Part shown: piece after piece, positions 19,063 through 26,744 of the stretch | Layout of the letters: each line of letters starts with the position of its first letter | How positions within the stretch are numbered: the stretch's first letter is position 1 | Assembly: GCF_028623165.1 (NCBI RefSeq) | Contig: NZ_CP117768.1 | Location: 2,046,001 to 2,110,000 of the forward strand | Reading direction: 5' to 3' | DNA length: 64,000 nucleotides | Source of the DNA: Nostoc sp. UHCC 0926 | GTDB taxonomy: Bacteria; Cyanobacteriota; Cyanobacteriia; Cyanobacteriales; Nostocaceae | The notes under the pieces: model-generated | The model's input: the letters and a program-made list of their open reading frames with translations, nothing else | Database searches by the model: none | Told to the model about the DNA's origin: nothing | Translations under genes and position numbers: made by a program

Positions 19063-19120
19063 GTGAGTTGGGGATTGGACATGGGGCATTGTTTTATCTG
19101 CCCCACTCTCCACTCCCCAG

Positions 19121-19285
19121 CTATGCGACCTAGATGATACTCTAATTTTAGAAACTGCTATAGCAGCTAATGCCGAAGTTATTATAACTGGCGATTTAGA
19201 TTTATTGGTGCTGACAGCATTTAACGCAATTCCCATTTTGACACCGCAAGAATTTCTCAATCGGTATTTTCCTGAGATACTCTAA
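19121..19285 (+). pseudogene. PIN-domain toxin, 3' remnant
   Basis: The frame starting at 19121 reads CDLDDTLILETAIAANAEV and then IITGDLDLLVL, PILTPQEFL and a stop at 19283-19285. This is the C-terminal half of a PIN-family (VapC-like) ribonuclease, including two of its acidic active-site residues. The N-terminal half and any antitoxin are missing; sequence before it is unrelated spacer. It is a decayed toxin-antitoxin locus just behind hisZ. Confidence 0.65.
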
Positions 19286-19327
19286 GAGGATATTTGAAAA
19301 GTGGTCGGCTGTGATTTTAGGCACTTA

Positions 19328-19400
19328 TTGATCCCCCCTAGCCCCCCTTAAAAAGGGGAGAACCGGATCAAAGTCCCCCAATTTATCGGGGGATTTAGAG
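19328..19400. repeat. gatccccc-type dispersed repeat
   Basis: The block gatcccccctagccccc...aaaaggggag...ccccc..ggggga is a C/G-rich imperfect inverted repeat of a kind common between Nostoc genes. Related text occurs near 24300 and 26375-26515. It carries no frame. Confidence 0.4.
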
Positions 19401-19515
19401 AGATCTAGAACGTTTTGCTACTGACAAGGGAGTTTTAAAACATCCTCTAAAGTCTTGGTGAAGAATCTCGTACATCTGCAAAAAGTTCTAGTTCAATACC
19501 TGCGGTTTCTAATTC

Positions 19516-19956
19516 TTGTTCAACCCAAAAGCCGCCGGAATGCAGCAAGGCTTTTTCTATGATTTTAGTAATTATGGCATTCACGATAGATTAGGTGATG
19601 ATGGTATCACTCAATGGCATCCAGCATTTTTGAAGTTGGGTAAAACCCTGGATGAGTGTGCTGCCAAGTATCGAGGATTCTGTAAAAAATACCATCCTCA
19701 ACTTAAACCAGAAAAGGGCAACTACTGGGGAAACAAGTTATTAGTAGGGTTGAGGGCTAAAGCAAAGGCGAAAAAATCCTCTCCAGGACAAATGAAACTA
19801 CCTTGGGATGAATGGGAAGCAAGTAACCAAGAAATAGAAGAAGTAGCGTCTAAGTTTATCTTTGCTAATTGTTATGACAGCCAAAAAGCTTGCATTGTAC
19901 TACAAGCCCAACAAGAATATTTTATTAATGCCCAGTGCCAGGTAACGAAAAGGTAG
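19516..19956 (+). pseudogene. RAYT-type (IS200-like) transposase, C-terminal remnant
   Basis: The open part begins FNPKAAGMQQGFFYDFSNYG, matching the NPxxAG...SSY region that follows the catalytic part of REP-associated tyrosine transposases. It continues with WHPAFLKLGKTLDECAAKYR and SPGQMKLPWDEW, typical of the C-terminal part of the cyanobacterial members. The HUH and catalytic Tyr region is missing and an in-frame stop lies directly upstream, so this is a truncated copy. No start codon with a ribosome-binding site is visible. Confidence 0.6.
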
Positions 19957-20016
19957 AAACCGCAATCCTTCGTGCAAAATGGCTTGTTTGTGAATCTTCA
20001 CAATTTTCTGTAAGCC

Positions 20017-21510
20017 TTATATGTTACAGTTGACAAGTCTCGACGCGAGAGAAGAGATACCCCCCCCTCCACCTCCTCCTAAATACTCTTCCCTCCACGA
20101 CGGAAGGTGTCCTTCGGGCGCACTTGTTTTGAATAACAAGTCTGAGTAATTTAGCCATACCCGTTCGTTATTGGTTTGTAACCCTAACAATCCAAACCAA
20201 ACCATTTTTACAACTGTTCTCCACTTCCGCCAGCCGACGCGATCGCCAAACTTGCCGTAGTCTTTTCCAACACTTTCCCAAATGCGCTTTTGCACGCTAA
20301 ACCCAAAGCGCCCATTACTGTATTTTACCCACAGTTGGTCAATAGTGCGTAAGTCAGTGCAGGGAAATTTTTCGATAGATTTAGAATCAAGCCAGCCTTC
20401 TTGTTCTCTGCCAGATGCTTTGAGCATAACTGCCAGAGTTTCACCATCCGCTTCTTTCCAGTTACCAGCTTTGAGTAAATCGCGCAACCGCGTGTAGTCT
20501 ACATCCTTCTCAGAGGACAGGTCATTGGGAGTAGATTGCTGTTCTTGTCGCAGTCTCTCAGCTTCTGCTTGTTCTGTTTGTAGTTTAAGTCTCTGTGCTT
20601 CCTGTTGTCGCCGCTTTTCGGCTTCTGCTTGTTCTTGCTGTTGTTGCAGTCTGTTTGCTTCCTGTTGTTGCTGGAGTATTTCTGCTTGTTGCTTTTGTCC
20701 TTCAGCTTCATTATCTATTGCGGCTACATCCTCATCTTTAAGCTTCAGATATTGCTGCAATTTCTTCAAATCCGCTTTAGCTTTTTCCCCTAACGGATAT
20801 CCTTGTTCATCTACTAACTTCGTAAAAATTTGCTTGTATTTATCCAGATTTTCTTTGTATTTCCCATAAGGTTCTAATGCTTTGTCTCGTACTGTACGAG
20901 CTTCTTCATCAGTTAATCCTAGCTGTTCTTGTAAATCCTTCAATATTTCGGATTCCACAAAAGATATCTCGCCATCAGCCGCAAATTCCTCAACCTTCTG
21001 GCGATACTCAGCTATAGCAGTTTCCTTTCTTGCCAGTGCTAGTTTTTGTTGACGTTCTTCCTTGAGTTGTTGAGCAGCAGCCCTAATTCCCTTAGCTACA
21101 TTTGTAAATGCCTCGTCTCGATTAGTCCAAGAGGTAACAGGTTCGGCATTCTTGGGCAAAAATTGCAGTTTAGCAAACGGTGTATGACTCCAATCAACCC
21201 TTCGCAGAATAACTGGGATGACACGAGCTTTTCCTGTATTGTGACGTTCTATTGCTGTGGTGACTTCAACTTCCCAGCAATAATTGGAAGCAATAAAGTC
21301 TGAACTGACGAGTAACAGAATAATATCGGCTGTGTTTAAATTGTCATTAATTTGGTGATCCCACTCCTCTCCTGGTAGTATCTTGCGCTCGTGCCAGCTT
21401 GATATCACACCCTGCCGTTTCAAAGTACTCAAGTGATTAGCTAGTTCATCCCGTAAAGCTTCGTCTTTGTGAGAGTAGGAGAAGAAAAGCTGTAGCGATA
21501 CCTCTGGCAT
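20017..21510 (-). CDS. TIR - coiled coil - GUN4 fusion protein
   Basis: Residues 5-140 form a TIR domain: LFFSYSHKDEALRDEL, a DIILLLVSSDFIASNYCWEV strand-helix and ARVIPVILR. Glu82 in EVEVTTAIE aligns with the catalytic Glu of NADase TIRs. Residues 145-330 are a charged, Gln-rich coiled coil (QQQQEANRLQQQQEQAEAEK). About 335-475 is a GUN4 domain (DVDYTRLRDLLKAGNWKEAD, CTDLRTIDQLWVKYSNGRFG, APEGHLPSW), which in GUN4 proteins binds porphyrins. A Gly-rich tail follows. The parts suggest a sensor-effector coupling tetrapyrrole or protein binding to NAD breakdown or TIR signalling; that is inference. It stands alone, with transposon and toxin remnants on one side and 62-bp repeats on the other. 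Confidence 0.88.
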   Translation of the reverse strand: MPEVSLQLFFSYSHKDEALRDELANHLSTLKRQGVISSWHERKILPGEEWDHQINDNLNTADIILLLVSSDFIASNYCWEVEVTTAIERHNTGKARVIPVILRRVDWSHTPFAKLQFLPKNAEPVTSWTNRDEAFTNVAKGIRAAAQQLKEERQQKLALARKETAIAEYRQKVEEFAADGEISFVESEILKDLQEQLGLTDEEARTVRDKALEPYGKYKENLDKYKQIFTKLVDEQGYPLGEKAKADLKKLQQYLKLKDEDVAAIDNEAEGQKQQAEILQQQQEANRLQQQQEQAEAEKRRQQEAQRLKLQTEQAEAERLRQEQQSTPNDLSSEKDVDYTRLRDLLKAGNWKEADGETLAVMLKASGREQEGWLDSKSIEKFPCTDLRTIDQLWVKYSNGRFGFSVQKRIWESVGKDYGKFGDRVGWRKWRTVVKMVWFGLLGLQTNNERVWLNYSDLLFKTSAPEGHLPSWREEYLGGGGGGGISSLASRLVNCNI

Positions 21511-21656
21511 TTTGCGTTTCAGGAGTAGGATAAATTACGCTTGTAACAAATTATAGTATTTTTGCCTGAATTTCCCTAGAACCTAACGGCGATAGCCAAG
21601 ACAGCTTGCTTAGTACAGTTTTGCATAAAAGCGTAGCGTTTTTAATGCATGAGGAT

Positions 21657-21842
21657 GCATTGGTATTGCAGGGGAACGCATTAACAATGCCACCGACGCA
21701 TTAACATTGTATCGGGATGCATTGGCATTGCAAGGGGACGCATTAACAATGCAGCCGACGCATTAACATTGTATTGGGATGCATTGGCATTGCAGAGGGA
21801 CGCATTAACAATGGCACCGACACATTAACATTGCAAGGTATT
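21657..21842. repeat. 62-bp tandem repeat, three copies
   Basis: Three consecutive 62-bp units (21657-21718, 21719-21780, 21781-21842) each consist of three subunits of 21, 20 and 21 bp beginning gcatt. The first reads gcattggcattgc, the second gcattaacaatgc (a 5-bp palindrome with loop aac) and the third gcattaacattgt. Units 1 and 2 differ at only a few positions; the last third of unit 3 is degenerate. The unit is not a multiple of three, so it is non-coding. It lies upstream of the TIR-GUN4 gene. Confidence 0.85.
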
Positions 21843-21883
21843 GCCAAATTTAATTCGTTACAAATTAATGAAATGCTGTACTT

Positions 21884-22035
21884 AGGGACTTCCAATTAAA
21901 AAAATACTCAACTACTTCTTGTGGGGTAAGCGACACGAGAGGTCGTAGCCAAAGGCGGGCAGGACTTCGGCGTGAGCGCTCAGTCGAAGGCTGCCCACCC
22001 CACAAGATTGGATAATTTATTTGTTGGAAATCCCT
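21884..22035. mobile_element. 152-bp MITE, copy A
   Basis: The ends are agggacttccaattaaaaaa and, reversed, agggatttccaacaaataaa. Inside each end the sequence converges on a second inverted repeat, cttgtggggt / accccacaag, around a GC-rich centre. Both ends match those of the element at 61136-61237, in opposite orientation. It has no coding capacity. No exact target duplication is left, so the insertion is probably older. Confidence 0.7.
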
Positions 22036-22219
22036 TACGTCAAAAATATTGATTTTGTTACAACTAAGGGTAAATTTAAAAATTCCACGTTCTGAGCTAG
22101 TAATGAATGGAAATTGCAGTCTCATCCAGACTCACCTTGACACCAGTATCTCCAATCCCCAGTCCCCAGTCCCCTGCTAGGCTAGAAATAACCGATACAG
22201 AAGAGAGGGAATCGAGAAC

Positions 22220-22444
22220 ATGCCGCACACAATTGTTACAGAAGTCTGTGAAGGCGTAGCTGACTGCGTAGATGCCTGTCCAGTAGCTTGTATTCATGAT
22301 GGCCCAGGCAAAAATGCTAAGGGAACTGATTGGTACTGGATTGACTTTGCCACTTGCATCGACTGTGGTATATGTCTCCAAGTTTGCCCAGTAGAAGGGG
22401 CTATTCTTGCAGAAGAACGACCAGAGTTGCAAAAAACTCCGTAA
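22220..22444 (+). CDS. Bacterial-type ferredoxin, two Fe-S clusters
   Basis: The 74-residue protein carries two cysteine groups: C10, C16, C20 and C24 (CEGVADCVDACPVACIH) and CIDCGICLQVCPVEGAI. The first group, with wider spacing, suits a 3Fe-4S or 4Fe-4S cluster; the second is a standard 4Fe-4S motif. It resembles the 7Fe/8Fe ferredoxins of cyanobacteria. It is a soluble electron carrier; partners are unknown. It is preceded by agaagagaggga and followed by five heptamer repeats (tagtcaa type, 22445-22479). Confidence 0.88.
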   Translation: MPHTIVTEVCEGVADCVDACPVACIHDGPGKNAKGTDWYWIDFATCIDCGICLQVCPVEGAILAEERPELQKTP

Positions 22445-22479
22445 TAGTCCATAGTCAACAGTCAATAGTCAATAGTTAT
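22445..22479. repeat. Heptanucleotide tandem repeat (tagtcaa)
   Basis: Five 7-bp units (tagtcca tagtcaa cagtcaa tagtcaa tagttat) follow directly after the ferredoxin stop. Short tandem repeats with a 7-bp period are typical of heterocystous cyanobacteria. Confidence 0.6.
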
Positions 22480-22582
22480 GTTTGACTTGACTGTTGACCA
22501 ATGACAAATGATAAATACTTCTCTACGAGAGGCTGCGCCAACGGCAACTCTTAGAGACGCGTTCGCTCAGTACAAGTGACAA

Positions 22583-23311
22583 ATGATAAATGACTATTTA
22601 CTAGACATTCAAAATGTTCACGCTGGATACATCAAAGATGTAGATATCCTGCAAGGTGTAAATTTCCGGGTTGCAGCAGGGGAATTGGTAACAGTGATTG
22701 GCCCCAATGGTGCTGGTAAATCTACTTTAGCAAAAGCAATTTTTGGGCTTTTAATCCCCCACACAGGCACAATTACCTTCAAAGGTGAAAACATCGTGGG
22801 GCTAAAGTCCAATCAAATCGTCCAACGAGGAATGTGCTACGTACCGCAAATCGCCAATGTCTTCCCCTCTCTCAGTGTTGAAGAGAACTTAGAAATGGGT
22901 GCTTTTGTGCTTAACGTTCCCCTGAAACCAATCAAAGATAAAATATTTACCATGTTCCCCAGACTGAGCGATCGCCGTCGTCAACGCGCTGGTACTCTCT
23001 CTGGAGGAGAACGCCAGATGCTAGCGATGGGCAAAGCTTTGATGTTAGAACCTAGTTTGCTGATTTTGGATGAACCATCTGCTGCTTTATCCCCTATGTT
23101 GGTGACACAAGTCTTTGAGCAGATTAAACAAATTAATCAAGCGGGTACTGCGATCGTACTAGTGGAACAAAATGCCCGTAAGGCTTTAGAAATGGCTAAT
23201 CGTGGCTATGTACTGGAGTCGGGACGCGATGCTATCTCTGGTTTTGGTCAAGAACTGTTGAATGACCCGAAAGTGGGTGAGCTATATCTAGGAGCAGGTA
23301 AGAGACATTAA
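22583..23311 (+). CDS. ABC transporter ATPase, branched-chain amino acid (LivF) type
   Basis: The 242-residue protein has a Walker A (GPNGAGKST), a Q-loop region, the signature LSGGERQMLAMGKALM, Walker B LLILDEPSAAL and switch-region His replaced in ALVLVEQN-type text (IVLVEQNARKAL), as in LivF ATPases. It should power a HAAT-type amino-acid importer at the plasma membrane. No permease, LivG or binding protein is adjacent, so it is an orphan. In Anabaena 7120 the NatE subunit of the neutral amino-acid permease is likewise encoded apart from its partners, and this may be its orthologue. Confidence 0.88.
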   Translation: MINDYLLDIQNVHAGYIKDVDILQGVNFRVAAGELVTVIGPNGAGKSTLAKAIFGLLIPHTGTITFKGENIVGLKSNQIVQRGMCYVPQIANVFPSLSVEENLEMGAFVLNVPLKPIKDKIFTMFPRLSDRRRQRAGTLSGGERQMLAMGKALMLEPSLLILDEPSAALSPMLVTQVFEQIKQINQAGTAIVLVEQNARKALEMANRGYVLESGRDAISGFGQELLNDPKVGELYLGAGKRH

Positions 23312-23715
23312 ATAGTTACCAGCTATGGGGAACCAAAAAGCATGTTGACAGTAGTGCTTTCAGGTGTGCCGTCAGTGGCAGTAATAGTAAATACCCGCGA
23401 CTGGAATGTACGAATGTCAATATCGTTAACAATTTGACATTTCCTGGTAATTCGAGTTTTTCCCCTTCAACATAACACCAGTTTAATAAGGGAACTTCAC
23501 CAAGCGATAGCGATCGCAATCTTTAACTTATTTATTACCCAAGTTGCTAATTATCGGACTCCAGGGTACTTCGCACCCAGAGTCGAATGCGATCGCAACG
23601 AGATGTACGGTTGCGCTACACGCAACCGCAAATCAAACTCAATCAAACACTCCACTAATGAATTATTAATTAGCATTGATATACCGTGTAATCTGTGAGT
23701 AAATTATGATTTATC
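23312..23715. other. Intergenic, possible degraded coding text
   Basis: No intact gene. On the minus strand about 23320-23510 can be read as protein-like text (IVNDIDIRTFQSRVFTITA.. ending GSP and a stop) if one frameshift is allowed, but I recognise no family. The rest includes HIP1 octamers and the short repeat ttgcgctacacgcaacc. Confidence 0.3.
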
Positions 23716-23938
23716 TCACATAAGAGAGCGAAAATTGTAGTCTTTCAGATAGCAGCAAGCCTTATCATGGTTACCATCAAAGAACATTGCAGCACAAACA
23801 GCCGTTGTAATAATTTCTGCATCGCTCATCTCGATAAGACAATCTTCATGATCAGCGACGCCGAATAGCCCGCTGTAGGCATCGCTTTCAAGAGATCATC
23901 AGTGATAGCATAGACAGTAATTATTTCATTTAACATAT
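23716..23938 (-). pseudogene. IS982-family transposase, 5' remnant
   Basis: The minus strand starts MLNEIITVYAITDDLLKA and, after an interruption of about 30 bp, resumes in another frame as DHEDCLIEMSDAEIITTAVC, AAMFFDGNHDKACCYLKDYN and a stop. This is the N-terminal part of an IS982-type transposase. The interruption (atgcctacagcgggctatt) is a variant of a dispersed Nostoc repeat, also seen near 42265. The DDE catalytic part is absent, so the copy is dead. Confidence 0.65.
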
Positions 23939-24245
23939 GCCCCTCCTAATTTTCTGACTGGAGGGGATTTTATTACTTAAGTGACCTGAAGTGATCGCTT
24001 GGCAGCATAACTAGCATACTTGGGTTTATGCAAAAGCTATAACAATTCCTGCCACTGCCGCGACCGTCGTTTTCGATGCTCAAAGAATTCTCCCTAATAA
24101 TCCTTGCGTTTCTAATCACATCTACAGCGAGTAAAAAGGTAAAACAGGACATTCATTCAGGAAAAAGTGACCAGAACGTAAATTACCCGGATCTGCCAAA
24201 ACCCCCATTAAATAGGAATGCATAGTGAACTTTCTATATATAAAT
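23939..24245. other. Intergenic
   Basis: Just after the IS982 remnant's start there is an inverted repeat, cccctcc...ggagggg (23940-23967). Otherwise there is only AT-rich sequence without a supported gene. Confidence 0.35.
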
Positions 24246-24459
24246 AGGACTTATGCAGAAGAGGTCCCCTAACCTCCTCAAAAAGTTGGCTTTTTAAGAT
24301 CCCCCCTTTTTAACGGGAGCCACTTACTCAGAGGGGTTTCCCCAAGTACAGGTCCGCGTGGGCGGGTATCTCGACTTAAGCGGACTGGCATCAAGTGGCA
24401 TGGGTTAGGGAGGAGTGGGCTACGCGAACGAGGTTTCAGGTTTTCAATGCGTAAGTCCT
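24246..24459. mobile_element. 214-bp MITE-like element
   Basis: The ends are aggacttatgca (24246-24257) and tgcgtaagtcct (24448-24459), inverted repeats matching at 11 of 12 positions. The interior holds gatcccccctttttaacggg and other GC-rich dispersed text and no long frame. AGGACTTACGCA termini are common in Nostoc repeats. No clear target duplication was found. Confidence 0.5.
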
Positions 24460-24640
24460 GATAAAGCTCTGCATCACTTTTTGATGTACTGCTGAGTCAC
24501 AACAACTCCTGCAAAGCAGGTTCAGAGGAAACCTGGGGCGTTTTTGCATGGGATAAAAATGCCTATGTTTGCCCCAATCAAAATTGATTGAGTGCTTTTG
24601 GCAATTTGGCATCCAAAATTTTTCTATTGCAGTTTTAATT

Positions 24641-24773
24641 GAGATATCAGCAGGGTTACAGGGACATTGAGAAAGTTCTACAAGGGATCGATTCCCGTCT
24701 CAAATATCCCACCCAATGGCCAGTTGTTGACATCCGCGCTCTGTCAACTACCCTTTTAGGGTGGATGCAGTAA
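24641..24773 (+). pseudogene. Possible gene remnant, unrecognised
   Basis: After an in-frame stop the frame reads LRYQQGYRDIEKVLQGIDSR, then LKYPTQWPVVDIRALSTTLL and GWMQ before a TAA at 24771-24773. The composition and helix-like pattern look like the C-terminus of a real protein, but I recognise no family and see no start or ribosome-binding site. Confidence 0.3.
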
Positions 24774-24873
24774 ACAAGCAGAGCGAACGTCACCGCTTCA
24801 CCACAACTGGCTAGAAATCAAACAGAAAACACATAGTTAGGCAATCGGATCATACCAAAGCGATCGCCACCAT

Positions 24874-26196
24874 TTATTGAGCCTCAAGCTGCCTTAGTTT
24901 ATTATTTGCTGACAGTAGTAATTCTTGAGCTTTTAGATAGGCTGTTGTGCCATTTTGGACTTTTCTTAATTGATTAATAATACTCTGCAATTGGCTCAAC
25001 ACCCGATTGCGCTCCACATCATGAGCATCAGCAGGAATTGAAGCTAGCAAACTTCCGATTTCTCGTTGCGCTGCGTCCATTGCCTCCACAGCATCCGCCT
25101 CAGCTTGCCGCCTGATTTTAACTTGACCTAAATTAGCCTGATAAATTGCTAATAACTTCTGTGCTTCGGTATAACCCGCCACGTCTTTTGAAGGAATCTC
25201 TTTGAGCCGCTCAATTGCCTCTATCCACAAATTTTCTATCTGTTGCCATTCAGTTACGGTGTGCGGCGGATTTTGACCAGCTTTGGCAGCTTGCCAGGAA
25301 AACTGCCGGGCTGCGGTGATTAAGGCACTGATGCGATCGTTCCCAGCTGCCAATCCAACAACTTCCTGAAACTCATGCTTATAAGTATCTAGTTGATTTT
25401 GTACAGTTTTTCCTGCTAGGGTTTGACCAGGAATCTGCTCTAATTGATTAAGCGCCGTCTGCCAAGCAGCTGTTGCAGTCTGTTTATCAGTTGCTGTTGC
25501 AGCCCGTTCATATTGCTGTTTTGCATTTAAGAGGGTCTGCATATTATCGGTAAGCAAGGACTGAGCATTCTTTTCCTGAAAAACCTTAGCTTCTAGCTGC
25601 CCAACTTTACTCCGAAATGCATTAAAACCGTAGATGCTAAAGCGCGAGTCGTACCACCAATATCTGTATTCTGACCAATCGTTGACAAAGGAAGTTGGCA
25701 ACTTATCTAGATGTTTTTGTGTTTCTTGTAGCTTCTGTTCTCCCAAAGCCAAATCAGCGGGACTAGTAGCTTTTTCAATCAATTGTTCAGCTTGCTCGAC
25801 TGATACCAACGCCTGTCGATAGTGATTATCCATGCTGATGTAGCTGGGTAGCAACAAAAAAGGCGCATGGAGCATCACCGGACGGCGAATTACCGGGTAA
25901 GGCTGGTTCGCCACCCAAATTACACCAACGGGAATGCCTATAAGTATTGCTATCCAAATAAGTCTACTACCTATACCCCGCTTGGCTTTGCTACGCAGTT
26001 GCTGAGGGGAGGTTTTGAGAACCCGCCTCTCTAACTCCATTTCATGCTCTAATTCAGCAAGGTTTTTGGGGGTTGATGGTGTTGCAGGTTTTTTCTGCAC
26101 TACAGGTTGAAGGCTTGGGGCAGACGGATCTATCCCAGAGCTATTTTGAGGATTTTTACGTAGAAAGTTCCAGTTTATTTTGTTTAAAACAGTCAT
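24874..26196 (-). CDS. Membrane-anchored coiled-coil protein, function unknown
   Basis: From the ATG at 26196 the protein has about 440 residues. A basic cytosolic N-terminus rich in Pro and Ser leads to one membrane helix (LIWIAILIGIPVGVIWVA). A short conserved-looking stretch follows (PYPVIRRPVMLHAPFLLLPS), then about 300 residues of helical repeats containing patterns such as WQTALNQLEQIPGQTLAGK and WIEAIERLKEIPSKDVAGY. These repeats look like a cyanobacterial family of surface-facing helical proteins, but I cannot name it. The frame extends upstream to 26274; that extra piece lies in AT-rich spacer and is doubtful. Confidence 0.6.
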   Translation of the reverse strand: MTVLNKINWNFLRKNPQNSSGIDPSAPSLQPVVQKKPATPSTPKNLAELEHEMELERRVLKTSPQQLRSKAKRGIGSRLIWIAILIGIPVGVIWVANQPYPVIRRPVMLHAPFLLLPSYISMDNHYRQALVSVEQAEQLIEKATSPADLALGEQKLQETQKHLDKLPTSFVNDWSEYRYWWYDSRFSIYGFNAFRSKVGQLEAKVFQEKNAQSLLTDNMQTLLNAKQQYERAATATDKQTATAAWQTALNQLEQIPGQTLAGKTVQNQLDTYKHEFQEVVGLAAGNDRISALITAARQFSWQAAKAGQNPPHTVTEWQQIENLWIEAIERLKEIPSKDVAGYTEAQKLLAIYQANLGQVKIRRQAEADAVEAMDAAQREIGSLLASIPADAHDVERNRVLSQLQSIINQLRKVQNGTTAYLKAQELLLSANNKLRQLEAQ

Positions 26197-26274
26197 ATCT
26201 ATAGCCAGTACTATGTTAAGTATTCCCAAAAAATAGAGGAAATACAAACAATAGCTCGTTTTGGCTTTTGACAC

Positions 26275-26690
26275 GAATTATACTCTTTCGTAACCAGAAG
26301 ATAATGTGTTGGAAAACTATCTTAATTATGACTCAATACCTTAGGTTAGTGATACTTTGCCCAGGAAGATCCCCCCAATCCACGCCACTTGCTCATGAGG
26401 GAAACCCCTTCTCTACAAGACGCTCCGCGTTGGCGTAGCCTCTCCCTTTGGCAGAAGACCGTAGTGGCTCCCTTTAAAAAGGCTTGCTCTAATTTAAGGA
26501 GGGTTAGGGAGGATCAAGCCTTAACTGAGCCGTATTGGGTTATGGCTAACTCTAGCTTTAAATTTGACAGATGATATCGAATTTACTTGATACACATAAT
26601 AGTCAATCTGTATAGTGTATAAGTTATAAATTCCGATGCAAGGTGAAGATTAAATGACTCTTAAATCGTGTAAAAGGGTACTCTTACATC
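26275..26690. other. Intergenic with gatccccc-type repeat
   Basis: A block at about 26371-26520 opens gatccccccaat and closes ggagggttagggaggatc, with the dispersed words ctccgcgttggcgtagcctc inside. It resembles the MITE-like repeats elsewhere in the window. The remainder is AT-rich and should hold the carbonic anhydrase promoter. Confidence 0.4.
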
Positions 26691-26744
26691 TTGCTTGAGT
26701 CTGATATCTTACTGAGAAAAGCTTTGTTGTTGTCAGGTAGATTG

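Noticed and set aside
19447-19558. Antisense frame reading HSGGFWVEQELETAGIEL
   Set aside because: It looks protein-like, but it overlaps the start of the RAYT remnant, whose NPxxAG motif is more convincing, and it has no start; probably a shadow.
22097-22465. 122-residue minus-strand frame
   Set aside because: It is antisense to the 4Fe-4S ferredoxin, whose eight cysteines are clear.
23316-23519. 67-residue minus-strand frame, with a frameshifted alternative ending MLFGSP
   Set aside because: Some text looks coding, but both frames are open, no family is recognised and a frameshift must be assumed.
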